A DNA stretch of 43,673 bases. Source: a virus. The stretch lies in the IMG/VR virus record IMGVR_UViG_3300046463_000463, positions 1-43,673 of that record; one strand, written 5' to 3'. The notes below the pieces were generated by a model. That model had not been told where the DNA came from, ran no database searches, and saw only the letters and a list, made by a program, of their open reading frames with translations. Position numbers and translations under genes: made by a program. The first letter of the stretch is position 1. The number at the start of each line of letters is the position of its first letter. Below are positions 1 through 7,656 of the stretch, one piece after another.

Positions 1-20
1 GGATCGGCTTTTTTGTGCCT

Positions 21-51
21 GCGCAAAACCCGCGCAAAACTGGCGCAAAAC
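21..51. repeat. Three direct repeats, probable integrase arm-type sites (P'-like)
   Basis: The 9-mer GCGCAAAAC occurs at 21-29, 32-40 and 43-51, with exact 11-bp periodicity, ending on the integrase stop codon. Lambda carries three adjacent Int arm sites (P'1-P'3), about one helical turn apart, just beyond the 3' end of int, so the position and phasing match. If this is correct the window begins inside attL and the crossover core lies left of base 1. The assignment is inferred from layout; no core repeat can be seen because the other att half is outside the window. Confidence 0.55.
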
Positions 52-1166
52 TACCCGGTGATTTCGCTGATATTCAGGTCCGGAATTGCTTCGGACCAGA
101 TGATTTCCTCGTGGTCCCGCTGGTAGTTTCTGGTCATGCCCTCGCTCGCATGGCCAGCTATTTTCTGACCATCCTTTCCGGCTTTCTTGTACAGGTGCAG
201 CGACAGCGCTCGCACTTCGTGGAAACCCGGCATCTCTTCTTCCTTCCATCCCGCGTAGCAGTTCGCCGCCTCCCTGGCCTCCTTGAATGCTCGCGTCAAA
301 TACCGCTCCTCAACCTTCGTCCAGTGATCCTTGGTCTGCGCCTGTTTCTGTTTCCGGCGCTCGGGCTTTCGGTGCACCAGGTAGGGCGATACGACATCGT
401 CACGGCATCGGCTGATGACGGCCTGCAACTCCGGTGTTATCAGAAATCGTATCCATGCGGCGTCACTGGCCTTGGCCGTCTTCTTCTGCACCACGTACAA
501 GTAGCCCTCTCGACTGCCATCAAAACGCATGTCGAGGATGTCTGTCCGGCGCTGGGCGGTGATCAACGCCAGGTCGATTGCGTTCTGCAGCCAGGCCGGC
601 GACTTCTCCCGAATGGCTTTCAGTCCTTCAATCGTGTGGCGTTTGCGCTGCTTCTTCTCGATCCGGTTGATGGTGCTGGCCGCCGGGTTATCCGGGCACA
701 GTCCTTTGGACGCTGCGTGATTAAAGATGTCGATCAGTAGTGCCCGGCACTGGTTCGCCGTGCGCGGGGTGAGCGTGTCGAGCATCTCCGCGACCATGCG
801 AATGGTGATCTGATCGACGGCCTTGCCCTCGAACTGCTTGCGGAAGCGCCGGAAGTGCACGGCGTAAAGGCCCAGCGTACCTTTGGCCAACTCTCGTGGC
901 GGCAGAACGTCGCGTTCGTAGGTATCGAGGAAGCCAGCAAATGACTCCGTTGAGTTGCCCATCACGGCGCCGATCAGGTCGGCGCCGCGCATGAATTCCA
1001 GATTCAGTTGCTTTGCGGCATCGATCGCCTTGATTCGGTCGCTGCCAAACTGGAACCACTTACCGTCGGTTGGCCGCCGGTAGCGATAAGTCGAGCGCCG
1101 CGAATCGAAGTACAGGTTCGGCGGGAGGCTCTTGTTCGCCTTGTTACGCGGCCGTGGGACCATCAT
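51..1166 (-). CDS. int: Tyrosine recombinase (phage integrase)
   Basis: This 371-residue site-specific recombinase integrates and excises the prophage. The N-terminus (about 1-70) is basic and likely binds arm sites; a SAM-like core-binding domain covers about 72-165; the catalytic domain follows. The catalytic set is visible: R206 in AQRRTD, a lysine in the VQKKT beta-hairpin, H316 and R319 in HEVR, H339 in AGHAS and nucleophile Y348 in RNYQRD. Length is normal for a lambda-type integrase. It overlaps the end of the excisionase-like gene by 4 bp and is last in the leftward operon, with three arm-like repeats at its 3' end. Confidence 0.96.
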   Translation of the reverse strand: MMVPRPRNKANKSLPPNLYFDSRRSTYRYRRPTDGKWFQFGSDRIKAIDAAKQLNLEFMRGADLIGAVMGNSTESFAGFLDTYERDVLPPRELAKGTLGLYAVHFRRFRKQFEGKAVDQITIRMVAEMLDTLTPRTANQCRALLIDIFNHAASKGLCPDNPAASTINRIEKKQRKRHTIEGLKAIREKSPAWLQNAIDLALITAQRRTDILDMRFDGSREGYLYVVQKKTAKASDAAWIRFLITPELQAVISRCRDDVVSPYLVHRKPERRKQKQAQTKDHWTKVEERYLTRAFKEAREAANCYAGWKEEEMPGFHEVRALSLHLYKKAGKDGQKIAGHASEGMTRNYQRDHEEIIWSEAIPDLNISEITG

Positions 1167-1387
1167 GCAGCTCCTTTCAATACCATCGCGACCAGGTCGT
1201 TGCCGCTCGACCGGCTGAACGCGGTCCAGTCAACGTACCAGAGTTTCCCAATCTGCTCCCCGGGCACCATGCCGTTTCGGATGTGGTTGCGGATGGCTTG
1301 CGGGCATTGCGGCGTTCCGTTTTCGCCCCAGCGTCGGCGCTGGAACTCACTGATTTTGATCAGCTCTCGTTTCATTGGGTGCTCCAT
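1163..1387 (-). CDS. xis: Excisionase-like DNA-binding protein
   Basis: A 74-residue basic protein immediately upstream of int and overlapping it. Residues about 8-45 (ISEFQRRRWGE to IRNHIRNGMVPGEQIG), followed by KLWYVDW, give the winged-helix or MerR-like pattern of phage excisionases: a helix, a recognition helix beginning at PQAIRNHI, then a beta-hairpin wing. Size and position match Xis, which bends attachment DNA and directs Int to excise. The call rests on context and fold pattern, because excisionases diverge strongly. Confidence 0.8.
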   Translation of the reverse strand: MEHPMKRELIKISEFQRRRWGENGTPQCPQAIRNHIRNGMVPGEQIGKLWYVDWTAFSRSSGNDLVAMVLKGAA

Positions 1388-1420
1388 GCCGCGCGTGGCG
1401 GCAGAAAGTGAGGGATGGGG

Positions 1421-2275
1421 TTAGGCGCTTTCGCCGAGATCCAAGCCAATCTGGCTGACCCGGTCGATGCAAGCCGGACTCAGCCAGATACATTCGGTCC
1501 GATTCGCTGTGCCGCGACCGGCGCTGATACGGGCTGATGTGCTGTAACTGACCCAGCCGGGTAGTAGCTCGGCGTATAGATCGCTCGGGTAACCGGATAG
1601 CACGACCATTCCTTCTAGCTCGAGCAACACGCCGAGCAGTTCTCGGTGTGCTGCGTCATCCATCTCGTGCTTGTAATACCGTCCGCTCGATGCGCCCTTG
1701 TATCGGGTGTCGTGCACATAGGGTGGGTCGACGTAGTGCAAGGTCTGCGGTCCGTCGTGCGCCTTGATGACCTCGATCGCCGGTCTGTTCTCGATCAGAA
1801 CACCACTCAGGCGTTGGCCAACTTCGGCGAGTTGTTCAGGGTATGTAGCCCAGAGTGACTGGGCTGTGCCGCACTGACGCTTTGTGTCGATCCGGAAGCC
1901 GGTGATGCCTTTCGTGGCGCCGGCTGAGCCAAAGCCCATCTGGGCACGGATGATCGTCCGCCGGGCGCGTTCGATCGGTTCGGCGCAGGGTTCCCATGAA
2001 AGCTCGAACTCTTCTCGGGAGTAGGGCGTGAAGACCAACCGTTCGGTGAGTCCCGATCGCGTGACCGGATCTTGAAGGACGCGGAACAGGTTTACGATGT
2101 CGCCGTCCAGGTCGTTGTATACCTCGGCATACGATCGAGGCTTTTGCATCAGCACCCCAGCGGCGCCACCGAACGATTCGACGTAGCAGGTATGCGGCGG
2201 GAAGTGTTGCAGAACCCACGGCGCAAGCCGGAACTTGGCGCCGTGGTAGCGGATGACCGGTGCGGTGATTGTCAT
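1421..2275 (-). CDS. Dam-type DNA adenine-N6 methyltransferase (D12 class)
   Basis: A class-alpha adenine methylase of about 284 residues. The N-terminus has RYHGAKFRLAPWV (SAM-binding motif I region) and FGGAAGVLMQKPRS. The catalytic motif is DPPY in LHYVDPPYVHD. The start is placed at the second in-frame ATG (2275), preceded by GGAAAAG at good spacing; a first ATG at 2293 has its purine-rich stretch directly abutting it. It lies next to xis and int in the left operon. It probably modifies phage or host DNA against restriction or to alter regulation; the recognition sequence is unknown. No cognate endonuclease is visible, so it is called an orphan enzyme. Confidence 0.93.
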   Translation of the reverse strand: MTITAPVIRYHGAKFRLAPWVLQHFPPHTCYVESFGGAAGVLMQKPRSYAEVYNDLDGDIVNLFRVLQDPVTRSGLTERLVFTPYSREEFELSWEPCAEPIERARRTIIRAQMGFGSAGATKGITGFRIDTKRQCGTAQSLWATYPEQLAEVGQRLSGVLIENRPAIEVIKAHDGPQTLHYVDPPYVHDTRYKGASSGRYYKHEMDDAAHRELLGVLLELEGMVVLSGYPSDLYAELLPGWVSYSTSARISAGRGTANRTECIWLSPACIDRVSQIGLDLGESA

Positions 2276-2395
2276 GTTCTTTTCCAGGTACATTCCCGCC
2301 GTTGCCGGCAGGCTAATTTGGGGGATTAGGCTTTAAATCTGGTTCGAATCGGCAGCGCGTCTTATTCTTCTCGGCCAAATTAAGGAGATGCCGTT

Positions 2396-2626
2396 ATGGA
2401 GTTTGCTGGTCCACAGGAATTGGCTTTGTTGCGAGCTTGGGTGTGCAATGGGAAAAGCGCGGCGGAGGTTACTAATAGTGATGCGACATATTTTCACAGC
2501 GTAATGTGGGGTGCCTGCATGGGTAAATATGAGGCTTGGCAGCTGAAGCATTACCTCATGGAAAAAGACCCGCTCCCCAAGTTGGTTTTCAAGGAGTTTG
2601 AATCGGTGTTCATGCACCGCGGCTGA
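2396..2626 (+). CDS. Small protein of unknown function
   Basis: A 76-residue ORF with a strong TAAGGAG ribosome site 7 bp before ATG, on the strand opposite the left operon. It is largely helical with several aromatics (WVCNGK, YFHSVMWGACMGKYEAWQLKHYL). No family was recognised. The 100 bp upstream, between it and the methylase start, carry an AT-rich stretch that could hold its own promoter, so this looks like an accessory gene inserted against the operon direction. Confidence 0.6.
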   Translation: MEFAGPQELALLRAWVCNGKSAAEVTNSDATYFHSVMWGACMGKYEAWQLKHYLMEKDPLPKLVFKEFESVFMHRG

Positions 2627-2705
2627 CTTTGAAGGGGGAGGGAGTAGGGGGGCACGCTGCGATTCAGCTACTCTCGAGCGAATCGACCGACGTAGGGATA
2701 CTCAG

Positions 2706-2984
2706 ATGTTTAACGACACCGACACCGTGGGATACGCGTTCAAGCGGGCCTTCTATCGAGTCGACGGCGTGACGATGTTTGTCTTTTGGCTGATATGGAG
2801 CGGGATATTTATCTGGGCCATGTTTGACGCAGAAGCATCGAGAATAGAGGTGCTCGTCAAGTTGATGATTGGTTTGATGAGTCCGTTTCTTTATGTGGTG
2901 CTCGGGCTAATGCGGATACCTGGTTTGCTGAGCGCGGTGATAATTGCTGCGATAAATATCCGGTTTTTGTCGGTTTATTTTTAA
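2706..2984 (+). CDS. Small membrane protein, unknown
   Basis: A 92-residue protein if started at ATG 2706; the same frame is open back to 2598 but has no better site. Two or three hydrophobic segments are visible: VTMFVFWLIWSGIFIWAMF, LMIGLMSPFLYVVLGLM and LLSAVIIAAINIRFLSVYF. It is probably an inner-membrane protein. It follows the 2396 gene on the same strand and may share its transcript. Small membrane proteins at this place in temperate phages are often exclusion or conversion factors, but nothing in the sequence shows that here. Confidence 0.5.
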   Translation: MFNDTDTVGYAFKRAFYRVDGVTMFVFWLIWSGIFIWAMFDAEASRIEVLVKLMIGLMSPFLYVVLGLMRIPGLLSAVIIAAINIRFLSVYF

Positions 2985-3181
2985 GGGCGGTGTGCGGTCA
3001 GCTCATCAATCCGCTGATCCGCTGCGTTCAGGCGCAGATGCAGGGCGTCACGCTCGGCGGTGACCCGATCGAAGTCGGCGGCCAGCACGTAAACAAACAT
3101 CTGCGGGAAGCACTTCATCACCTGCGGTGTGCCTTCCACCAGTAGACAGTAATGCGCGTAACGCTTTGCTGTAGTCATCAT
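2981..3181 (-). CDS. Small conserved phage protein with C-terminal coiled coil
   Basis: 66 residues, rejoining the leftward operon. The N-terminus (AKRYAHYCLLVEGTPQVMKCFPQMFVYVLA) is followed by a heptad-like helix (DFDRVTAERDALHLRLNAADQRIDELTAH). The start overlaps the stop of the upstream DUF4406-like gene (ATGA-type coupling) and GGAG precedes it. Function unknown. Confidence 0.7.
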   Translation of the reverse strand: MMTTAKRYAHYCLLVEGTPQVMKCFPQMFVYVLAADFDRVTAERDALHLRLNAADQRIDELTAHRP

Positions 3182-3489
3182 GCAATCTCCATCGATACCA
3201 GATCATGAGCATTCACAACCGTCATGCCGAGGCGTTCGGCGATCAGTATTTCGAGGCGGGCGCCCTTTGAATGCTCCCAGCCCGGGAGCGTGGCCACGGT
3301 GTCGCAGTCCATTAGGGCGGCGATGTCGCGGCGCATGCAGTCGTTCCAGGAACCGCCGTCAGGGTTGAGCTCGGCGGGGTTGGTGACGGTGTGGCCGTCG
3401 GCGCGCAGGTTGGCGGTCATTGCGGCGAAGGCTGGGAAGTTGAGTTCGGCCAGGCCGGTCATTGGCCCGCTGAGGTAGATGCGCTTCAT
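3178..3489 (-). CDS. DUF4406-like protein (nucleoside deoxyribosyltransferase fold)
   Basis: Start chosen at ATG 3489, which overlaps the upstream stop codon, rather than the longer in-frame extension to 3561. The 103-residue product opens with KRIYLSGPMTGLAELNFPAF. It contains DCMRRDIAALMDCDTVATLPGWEHSKGA, the pattern of DUF4406 and related nucleoside 2-deoxyribosyltransferase-like folds, where the SGPMTG loop and the L-P-GW-SKGA-E segment shape a nucleotide pocket. Such proteins are common in siphophages and may act on nucleotides; the substrate is unknown. Confidence 0.85.
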   Translation of the reverse strand: MKRIYLSGPMTGLAELNFPAFAAMTANLRADGHTVTNPAELNPDGGSWNDCMRRDIAALMDCDTVATLPGWEHSKGARLEILIAERLGMTVVNAHDLVSMEIA

Positions 3490-4088
3490 GCGGCCACCTG
3501 CTGCTGTTCCTGGCCCAGCGCCTGCTGAACCGCTGAGATGATGCGGCACAGGTAGTGCCAATCGGGATTCGGCTCAACGGCTTTCTCGTCCACCAGATGC
3601 CACCACTCAGGGCCGAACAAGTCGGTCAGAAGTTCACTCTGCTGGCGCCCCACCGAAATCGACTCAACTCCGCGAAGGTCGTCGATTTGGTCGAATAGGT
3701 CGCGGGCATCCTCCTGATCCAAGCTGTCACCAAACTCCCAATACCCTTTGCGCATCCGGCGCCGGTCAATGACCGACTTCTTGGTCAGGGTCATCAGCGC
3801 ATCATTTGAAAACCTCATCGATCTGAGGCTTGGCGAGAAATAACCGATGACGTAGTCCTCATCGAGGCGGCAGAAGAACTGGCCGATGGTGAGACCGTCC
3901 CACATGCCGCCCCAGTAGGCGTGCCAGCTCTTGTCCCAGCAGCTGACGGTGATCTTGCCCTTACGGGGCGCCAAGTCCTCAAGGAAGACATTGATTGGAT
4001 CGAGGTTTGCCGCCCCGGTGATGACCAGCTTCGTCACTGTCGAGCGCTCAACCTTCAGCGGCTCAGCGATTTTGTTTTCTGTGGGCAT
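3486..4088 (-). CDS. Conserved phage protein of unknown function
   Basis: 200 residues, ATG preceded by AGGA. The sequence is mixed alpha/beta with a Trp/Tyr-rich N-terminal part (SCWDKSWHAYWGGMWDGLTIGQFFCRLDEDYVIGYFSP) and an acidic helical middle. It is translationally coupled to the DUF4406-like gene. No catalytic motif was recognised. It is the first gene of the left-operon segment downstream of the ART-like insertion. Confidence 0.75.
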   Translation of the reverse strand: MPTENKIAEPLKVERSTVTKLVITGAANLDPINVFLEDLAPRKGKITVSCWDKSWHAYWGGMWDGLTIGQFFCRLDEDYVIGYFSPSLRSMRFSNDALMTLTKKSVIDRRRMRKGYWEFGDSLDQEDARDLFDQIDDLRGVESISVGRQQSELLTDLFGPEWWHLVDEKAVEPNPDWHYLCRIISAVQQALGQEQQQVAA

Positions 4089-4184
4089 GGGGCGTCCTAT
4101 GCCGGGTCATGCCCGGGCGGTGGAGTTTTAGGTGAATTTGGAGTATCACAAGCGTCCGGTGTAGGACCGGCCAAAGGAGGCGTG

Positions 4185-4616
4185 ATGTTGTATCGGGGCG
4201 AATGCAGAGCTGTTCACGAAAAAAACGAAGGCCGAATTTTTCCTAAGAATATCTATGGAGAAAAAGAAGTAGTTGCACTTTACGACGGCGCCATCACATA
4301 CGACGGTCGTTTTACCTATGGCCCTTCTGAAGAGAATCGCGCTGCCGCTCACCAGATTGAATCAGGCCTCTATAATGGGTGCTCTGTTTCGACCACTCGT
4401 TCTTACGAAGAAGCTAAGCGGTTCGCGCTTTTTGGTGACGACCAGGGTGTTGTCTACTGGATAGATGAAAACCTGTTCGCCGCCTACGGTATCGTCGCCA
4501 TTGAGCCCGATGATCCGGCTATCGAAACAGAAGAAGAGGTAACCATTCGAGCTGCTGATGGAGGTGAAATTCCCCCGTCTCTCATTGTTCGAGTAGACAC
4601 TGTTGAGCGGCTTTGA
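4185..4616 (+). CDS. Putative mono-ADP-ribosyltransferase (R-S-E type)
   Basis: A 143-residue protein preceded by AAAGGAGG. ATG 4185 is preferred to the adjacent GTG 4182 on spacing. It carries a pattern like the ART fold: an early arginine in LYRGE (R4), an STS-like strand at residues 69-71 in CSVSTTRSYEEAKRFA, and a glutamate cluster EEEVTIRA (116-118) where ARTs keep the E-x-E loop. ARTs of this type transfer ADP-ribose from NAD+ to a protein, nucleic acid or small molecule. It is AT-rich relative to its neighbours and opposes the operon. A small acidic gene follows 32 bp later. The family call is inference from three motifs. Confidence 0.45.
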   Translation: MLYRGECRAVHEKNEGRIFPKNIYGEKEVVALYDGAITYDGRFTYGPSEENRAAAHQIESGLYNGCSVSTTRSYEEAKRFALFGDDQGVVYWIDENLFAAYGIVAIEPDDPAIETEEEVTIRAADGGEIPPSLIVRVDTVERL

Positions 4617-4648
4617 ATCACCACCTCATTATTTTCTATGGATGACCA

Positions 4649-4948
4649 ATGGAAATTTTCAAACAGAGTTTTATGGATACATACAGCAGCGGCCACTCTG
4701 AAGGAGTTGAATATGATTGGGCGTGTAGTGTCCGGATTGATGAAGAAATGATTGTTGTTGAATATTCAGATGATCAGGACATCGTCGTTTATCGAGGCAG
4801 TTCTTCAGGCCAAGGTCATTATCGGCTGCAAAAAGATGGCGGTCGCGGCGACGCCACTCTGCATCGTTTTCCTGGGGGAAATATCCTCGAAGGATTCTGG
4901 ATTGAAGACGTCCAGCAGGGAATGTGGAGAATTCGGCTCGAAAACTAA
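4649..4948 (+). CDS. Small acidic protein, possible partner of the ART-like protein
   Basis: 99 residues, same strand and 32 bp after the ART-like gene, so probably co-transcribed. It is acidic (IDEEMIVVEYSDDQDIVVY) and predicted mostly beta: an RGSSSGQGHYRL strand pair, then DATLHRF, ILEGFWIED and GMWRIRLEN, suggesting a small barrel. No family was recognised. Its pairing with a putative toxin-like enzyme raises the possibility of an immunity or antitoxin role; that is inference from order and charge only. It overlaps the next minus-strand gene by 4 bp at their 3' ends. Confidence 0.6.
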   Translation: MEIFKQSFMDTYSSGHSEGVEYDWACSVRIDEEMIVVEYSDDQDIVVYRGSSSGQGHYRLQKDGGRGDATLHRFPGGNILEGFWIEDVQQGMWRIRLEN

Positions 4949-5670
4949 AGTGCCATCTCAACCTGCGTTTCTCGCTGCCAGATCGGCGCACTGTTGTGCG
5001 ACTCGATCCGGTCAGCGATGACGTTGGCGCGCTGGCCGGCGGTGGGCGGGGCATACATGCCGAATCGACTAATGCTGCCACCGTTCACCGCCGCGTTTGT
5101 CGAATCGGCTGACGCGAAAGGCAAATGCTGAAAGATCGCGGGATCGAGCATCCGCAACCCGTGTAGCCGGCACGCCGGTCGGCCTTGGTTGTCACAGACC
5201 GCGTCCATCGCGGCGCCCATCCGCTTCCACCATGATCCAGTGCCCGGTGTTGCCCATTGCCCAGAACTGCCCAGGGCAACCGTTCGCCAACACCTCGCCA
5301 GCCGCTGCAACCGCTCAAGCGACTCGTGCAAGTGCCAGACAGGCACGCCGCGAAGATCCTCTGGCCACTGCCGGACAAGGTCGTCGTTAGCAGCTTCGTC
5401 GCCGTCGATGACATCCGGAATGAGCGCCCAAGTGAATCCAGGGTGTCGGTGCCAGTCTTCGACCCAGCGGGTGTAGCCTTCGACGTCTACCTGACCGCCT
5501 TTCTTCCACACGGTGAATGCGCCGTTATCGAAAACAAACGATTTGCAGACATCGGCGACAATCCCGAGATCGTCCTTGCGTGGGAACGGCACCAGCGCGT
5601 GCCGGCCAGCCAGGAACTTAGCGGCGTCCTCGCGCTTACCGCCGATAGGCGTGCCGTGGTAGTGGATCAT
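4945..5670 (-). CDS. TIM-barrel protein resembling the TGT/DpdA superfamily
   Basis: A 241-residue protein with regularly spaced motifs of a barrel enzyme: YHGTPIGG at the N-terminus, FVFDNGAFTVW (about 45-55), WALIPDVIDGDE, GVPVWHLHESLERLQRL, TVALGSSGQW, HGLRMLDP and FASADSTNAAVN. The DNGAF, PDV, H-E-S, LGSSG and SADS elements recall tRNA-guanine transglycosylase-like proteins, including phage DpdA enzymes that place 7-deazaguanine bases in DNA. No preQ0 synthesis genes lie nearby, so a DNA-modification role would need host-made precursors. It is coupled to the upstream 5667 gene by a 4-bp overlap. The family link is from remembered motif style, not a search. Confidence 0.45.
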   Translation of the reverse strand: MIHYHGTPIGGKREDAAKFLAGRHALVPFPRKDDLGIVADVCKSFVFDNGAFTVWKKGGQVDVEGYTRWVEDWHRHPGFTWALIPDVIDGDEAANDDLVRQWPEDLRGVPVWHLHESLERLQRLARCWRTVALGSSGQWATPGTGSWWKRMGAAMDAVCDNQGRPACRLHGLRMLDPAIFQHLPFASADSTNAAVNGGSISRFGMYAPPTAGQRANVIADRIESHNSAPIWQRETQVEMAL

Positions 5671-5912
5671 CCGATCAGCCTCACAGTTTCGATTTCGACG
5701 CCTTGATGCGTGGCAGTAATGGTCTGCTCCCCGCCGAACGTTTCAGCCAAGCGATCGGCGATTTGTTCGTGCCAGCCTTTCTTAATCAACGCGGTAGCCG
5801 TTTTGATATGTTCGACGTGAATCATTGCCAGCGACCGGATCTCCAGTCGATAGATGATCGTTTCGCTGTCTGCGGGACAGACGGCCGCGAACGTGTGCCG
5901 GTAAATATTCAT
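5667..5912 (-). CDS. Small conserved phage protein, unknown
   Basis: 81 residues starting at ATG 5912, which has GAGG seven bases upstream; the frame stays open to 5969 without a better site. The product (MNIYRHTFAAVCPADSETI..., KKGWHEQIADRLAETFGG) looks like a compact alpha/beta protein. It is translationally coupled to the TIM-barrel gene downstream. Function unknown. Confidence 0.7.
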   Translation of the reverse strand: MNIYRHTFAAVCPADSETIIYRLEIRSLAMIHVEHIKTATALIKKGWHEQIADRLAETFGGEQTITATHQGVEIETVRLIG

Positions 5913-6011
5913 AGGGGATCCTCGCCGGCTGGCGTGATTCGTAGAAGTGGGGTAGTTGAGATCGTCCACTTGAGTTAGATTTCACGCCTTATCCAAAGGA
6001 AGGTGATCACA

Positions 6012-7190
6012 GTGGCCGTTGAAGCAATCAAGGTTTTTATTTCATATTCACACGATGGCGATGAGCATAAGGCTTGGGTGTTAAAACTCGCATCGGATTT
6101 GAGAGCCAATGGTCTTGACGCCATCCTTGATCAATGGGACTTGGTCTTGGGAAGTAATTTACCTAGATTTATGGAGCAAGGCCTAAGCTCTTCCGAAAAG
6201 GTATTGGTGATTTGTACTGATAATTACAATGATAAATCCAATGTTGGGAAAGGCGGAGCAGGATATGAAGGCCAGATTCTTACAGCGGAAATATACCGAA
6301 AGCAAGATAGTGTAAAATACATCCCAGTTGTACGGGGTGCTACGACCGACCCTAAAACACCAACTTGTTTGGATGGCCGTCTATATACGGATTTTACAAA
6401 TCCGGATTCCTATGAAAACAATTTAAAGCATTTGATTCATGAGTTGTATGGAGTGAAGCTGGTACCAAAGCCAGCACTAGGAGCTAGTCCATTTTTAGAG
6501 CAGCCAAAGCCTCAGCCTAAACTAATGCAGAGTACAGCAGCATTTTTTAGTGAGCGCTTTGGCAAAGCGTTTCCGGGTGTAAGAGGTATCGAATGGTTCG
6601 AGGATCCCAAAGTTGCCATTGATCGGCTTTGCCTTCTCCTGAAAGAACCATTGGTGTTTTCTAATACCTCTCCTATTTGGTGGTGGCGGAACGGTGATCT
6701 TCAGATTACGTCCATCAGAAGGGACGCGCCCGATTTTTTACTTATGGACGGGGATGAGTTACTGATAAAACGTATAGCTGCAGTAGACCCTGGAGCCTAC
6801 TGGCAACAATTTGTCTATGTTGAGGTCCACCCAATGGAGGCGACTGGTGTTTATCCGGGTCGTGATATCTCAAGGCGGATTGATGCACTTGGCTATGCCT
6901 CCGAAGAGTTTGCTTTATTCAAGGGGAATCACATTTCCCGAGAAGAGTACGACGATGGAGCAGCTGTAATTGATGGTGAGGTCATCGCTCTTGATGGCAA
7001 TGCTGAACTAAGGACTCGATATTTAGCGCCTTACAATTTTATAATTGCACCCGTTGGGTCGTGCATCAACAATCAAGACTTTGACGAGGACCGAGTTCAG
7101 ATGATGGATGGCATGTTGAACGGTACTTGTACTATTGAGCAGCTCGCCGAGCGCGTAAGAGCGCTTCCGAAGAACCGTGAATCGATCTGA
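6012..7190 (+). CDS. SEFIR/TIR-domain protein, candidate anti-phage defence effector
   Basis: About 392 residues, starting at GTG 6012 behind AAGGAAGG; GTG 6003 is too close to that site. Residues about 5-140 form a SEFIR/TIR domain: VFISYSHDGDEHKAWV, LDQWDLVLGSNLPRFMEQGL, SEKVLVICTDNY and GYEGQILTAEI, with a candidate catalytic Glu in GYEGQ. The C-terminal 230 residues are not recognised and contain a Trp-rich segment (SPIWWWRNGDLQI). Prokaryotic TIR domains often hydrolyse NAD+ in defence. The gene is much more AT-rich than its neighbours, opposes the operon and overlaps the next gene tail-to-tail by 59 bp, all signs of acquisition. Its target is unknown. Confidence 0.8.
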   Translation: MAVEAIKVFISYSHDGDEHKAWVLKLASDLRANGLDAILDQWDLVLGSNLPRFMEQGLSSSEKVLVICTDNYNDKSNVGKGGAGYEGQILTAEIYRKQDSVKYIPVVRGATTDPKTPTCLDGRLYTDFTNPDSYENNLKHLIHELYGVKLVPKPALGASPFLEQPKPQPKLMQSTAAFFSERFGKAFPGVRGIEWFEDPKVAIDRLCLLLKEPLVFSNTSPIWWWRNGDLQITSIRRDAPDFLLMDGDELLIKRIAAVDPGAYWQQFVYVEVHPMEATGVYPGRDISRRIDALGYASEEFALFKGNHISREEYDDGAAVIDGEVIALDGNAELRTRYLAPYNFIIAPVGSCINNQDFDEDRVQMMDGMLNGTCTIEQLAERVRALPKNRESI

Positions 7191-7575
7191 GCGTGTTTTG
7201 TTGCTGTGAAGCGGGATCACCAATTGGCGCGATGATTTCGTCCCCTGGATAGCGCTCAAGCTCGGCCCTACTCTTTTCACGAAATGCCCGCGACACCTTT
7301 TCGCCAATTACGTAAGGTGTCGTGACACAATTGAGCATCCGCGCCGCTGTCTCGAAATCGGCGGCGATCACATTCCGTAGCAGGTTCTGATACACCTCCT
7401 GCTGGTTGTTGAAGCCGTGCTCTTTCATCAGGCGCTTGAGGTCCGGCATAAACACGCCGGCCACTTCAACCTTGAAGACACCAACACCCTTCTTCGCATC
7501 GTCCTCGGCCTTCTTGGCGCGTTTTTTCTTCTGCTTCACCGACTCTGCGGTCGGCTCCTGCTGTTCCTCGGCCAT
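7132..7575 (-). CDS. Conserved phage protein with Lys/Glu-rich N-terminus, unknown
   Basis: 147 residues from ATG 7575, which has GAGG at proper spacing. The N-terminal third is charged and low-complexity (KQKKKRAKKAEDDAKKG). It is followed by VGVFKVEVAGVFMPDLKRLMKEHGFNNQQEVYQNLLRNVI, which looks like a small helical DNA-binding-like domain. The last 20 codons overlap the 3' end of the SEFIR gene on the opposite strand, so its original C-terminus may have been altered by that insertion. One copy of the interrupted palindrome lies inside it. Confidence 0.7.
   Translation of the reverse strand: MAEEQQEPTAESVKQKKKRAKKAEDDAKKGVGVFKVEVAGVFMPDLKRLMKEHGFNNQQEVYQNLLRNVIAADFETAARMLNCVTTPYVIGEKVSRAFREKSRAELERYPGDEIIAPIGDPASQQQNTLRSIHGSSEALLRARRAAQ
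7289..7324. repeat. Interrupted palindrome, copy A (13-10-13)
   Basis: Left arm CGCGACACCTTTT (7289-7301), 10-bp spacer, right arm GTAAGGTGTCGTG (7312-7324). The arms pair at 10 of 13 positions. The left arm matches copy B (18695) at 12 of 13 positions. It lies inside the coding sequence of the 7132-7575 gene and encodes ...PYVIGEKVSRA on the minus strand. Confidence 0.55.
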
Positions 7576-7656
7576 GGCCTGCCTCTTCAATTCCGTGGGC
7601 CGGTAGATCCAGCCATGTCTGTCGTCGGCGCTGGTGCACCTGGTTGCTGAGGCGCT

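Noticed and set aside
2340-2352. GGTTCGAATC, resembling a tRNA T-arm loop
   Set aside because: No acceptor, D-arm or anticodon stem can be built around it; no tRNA gene is supported anywhere in the window.
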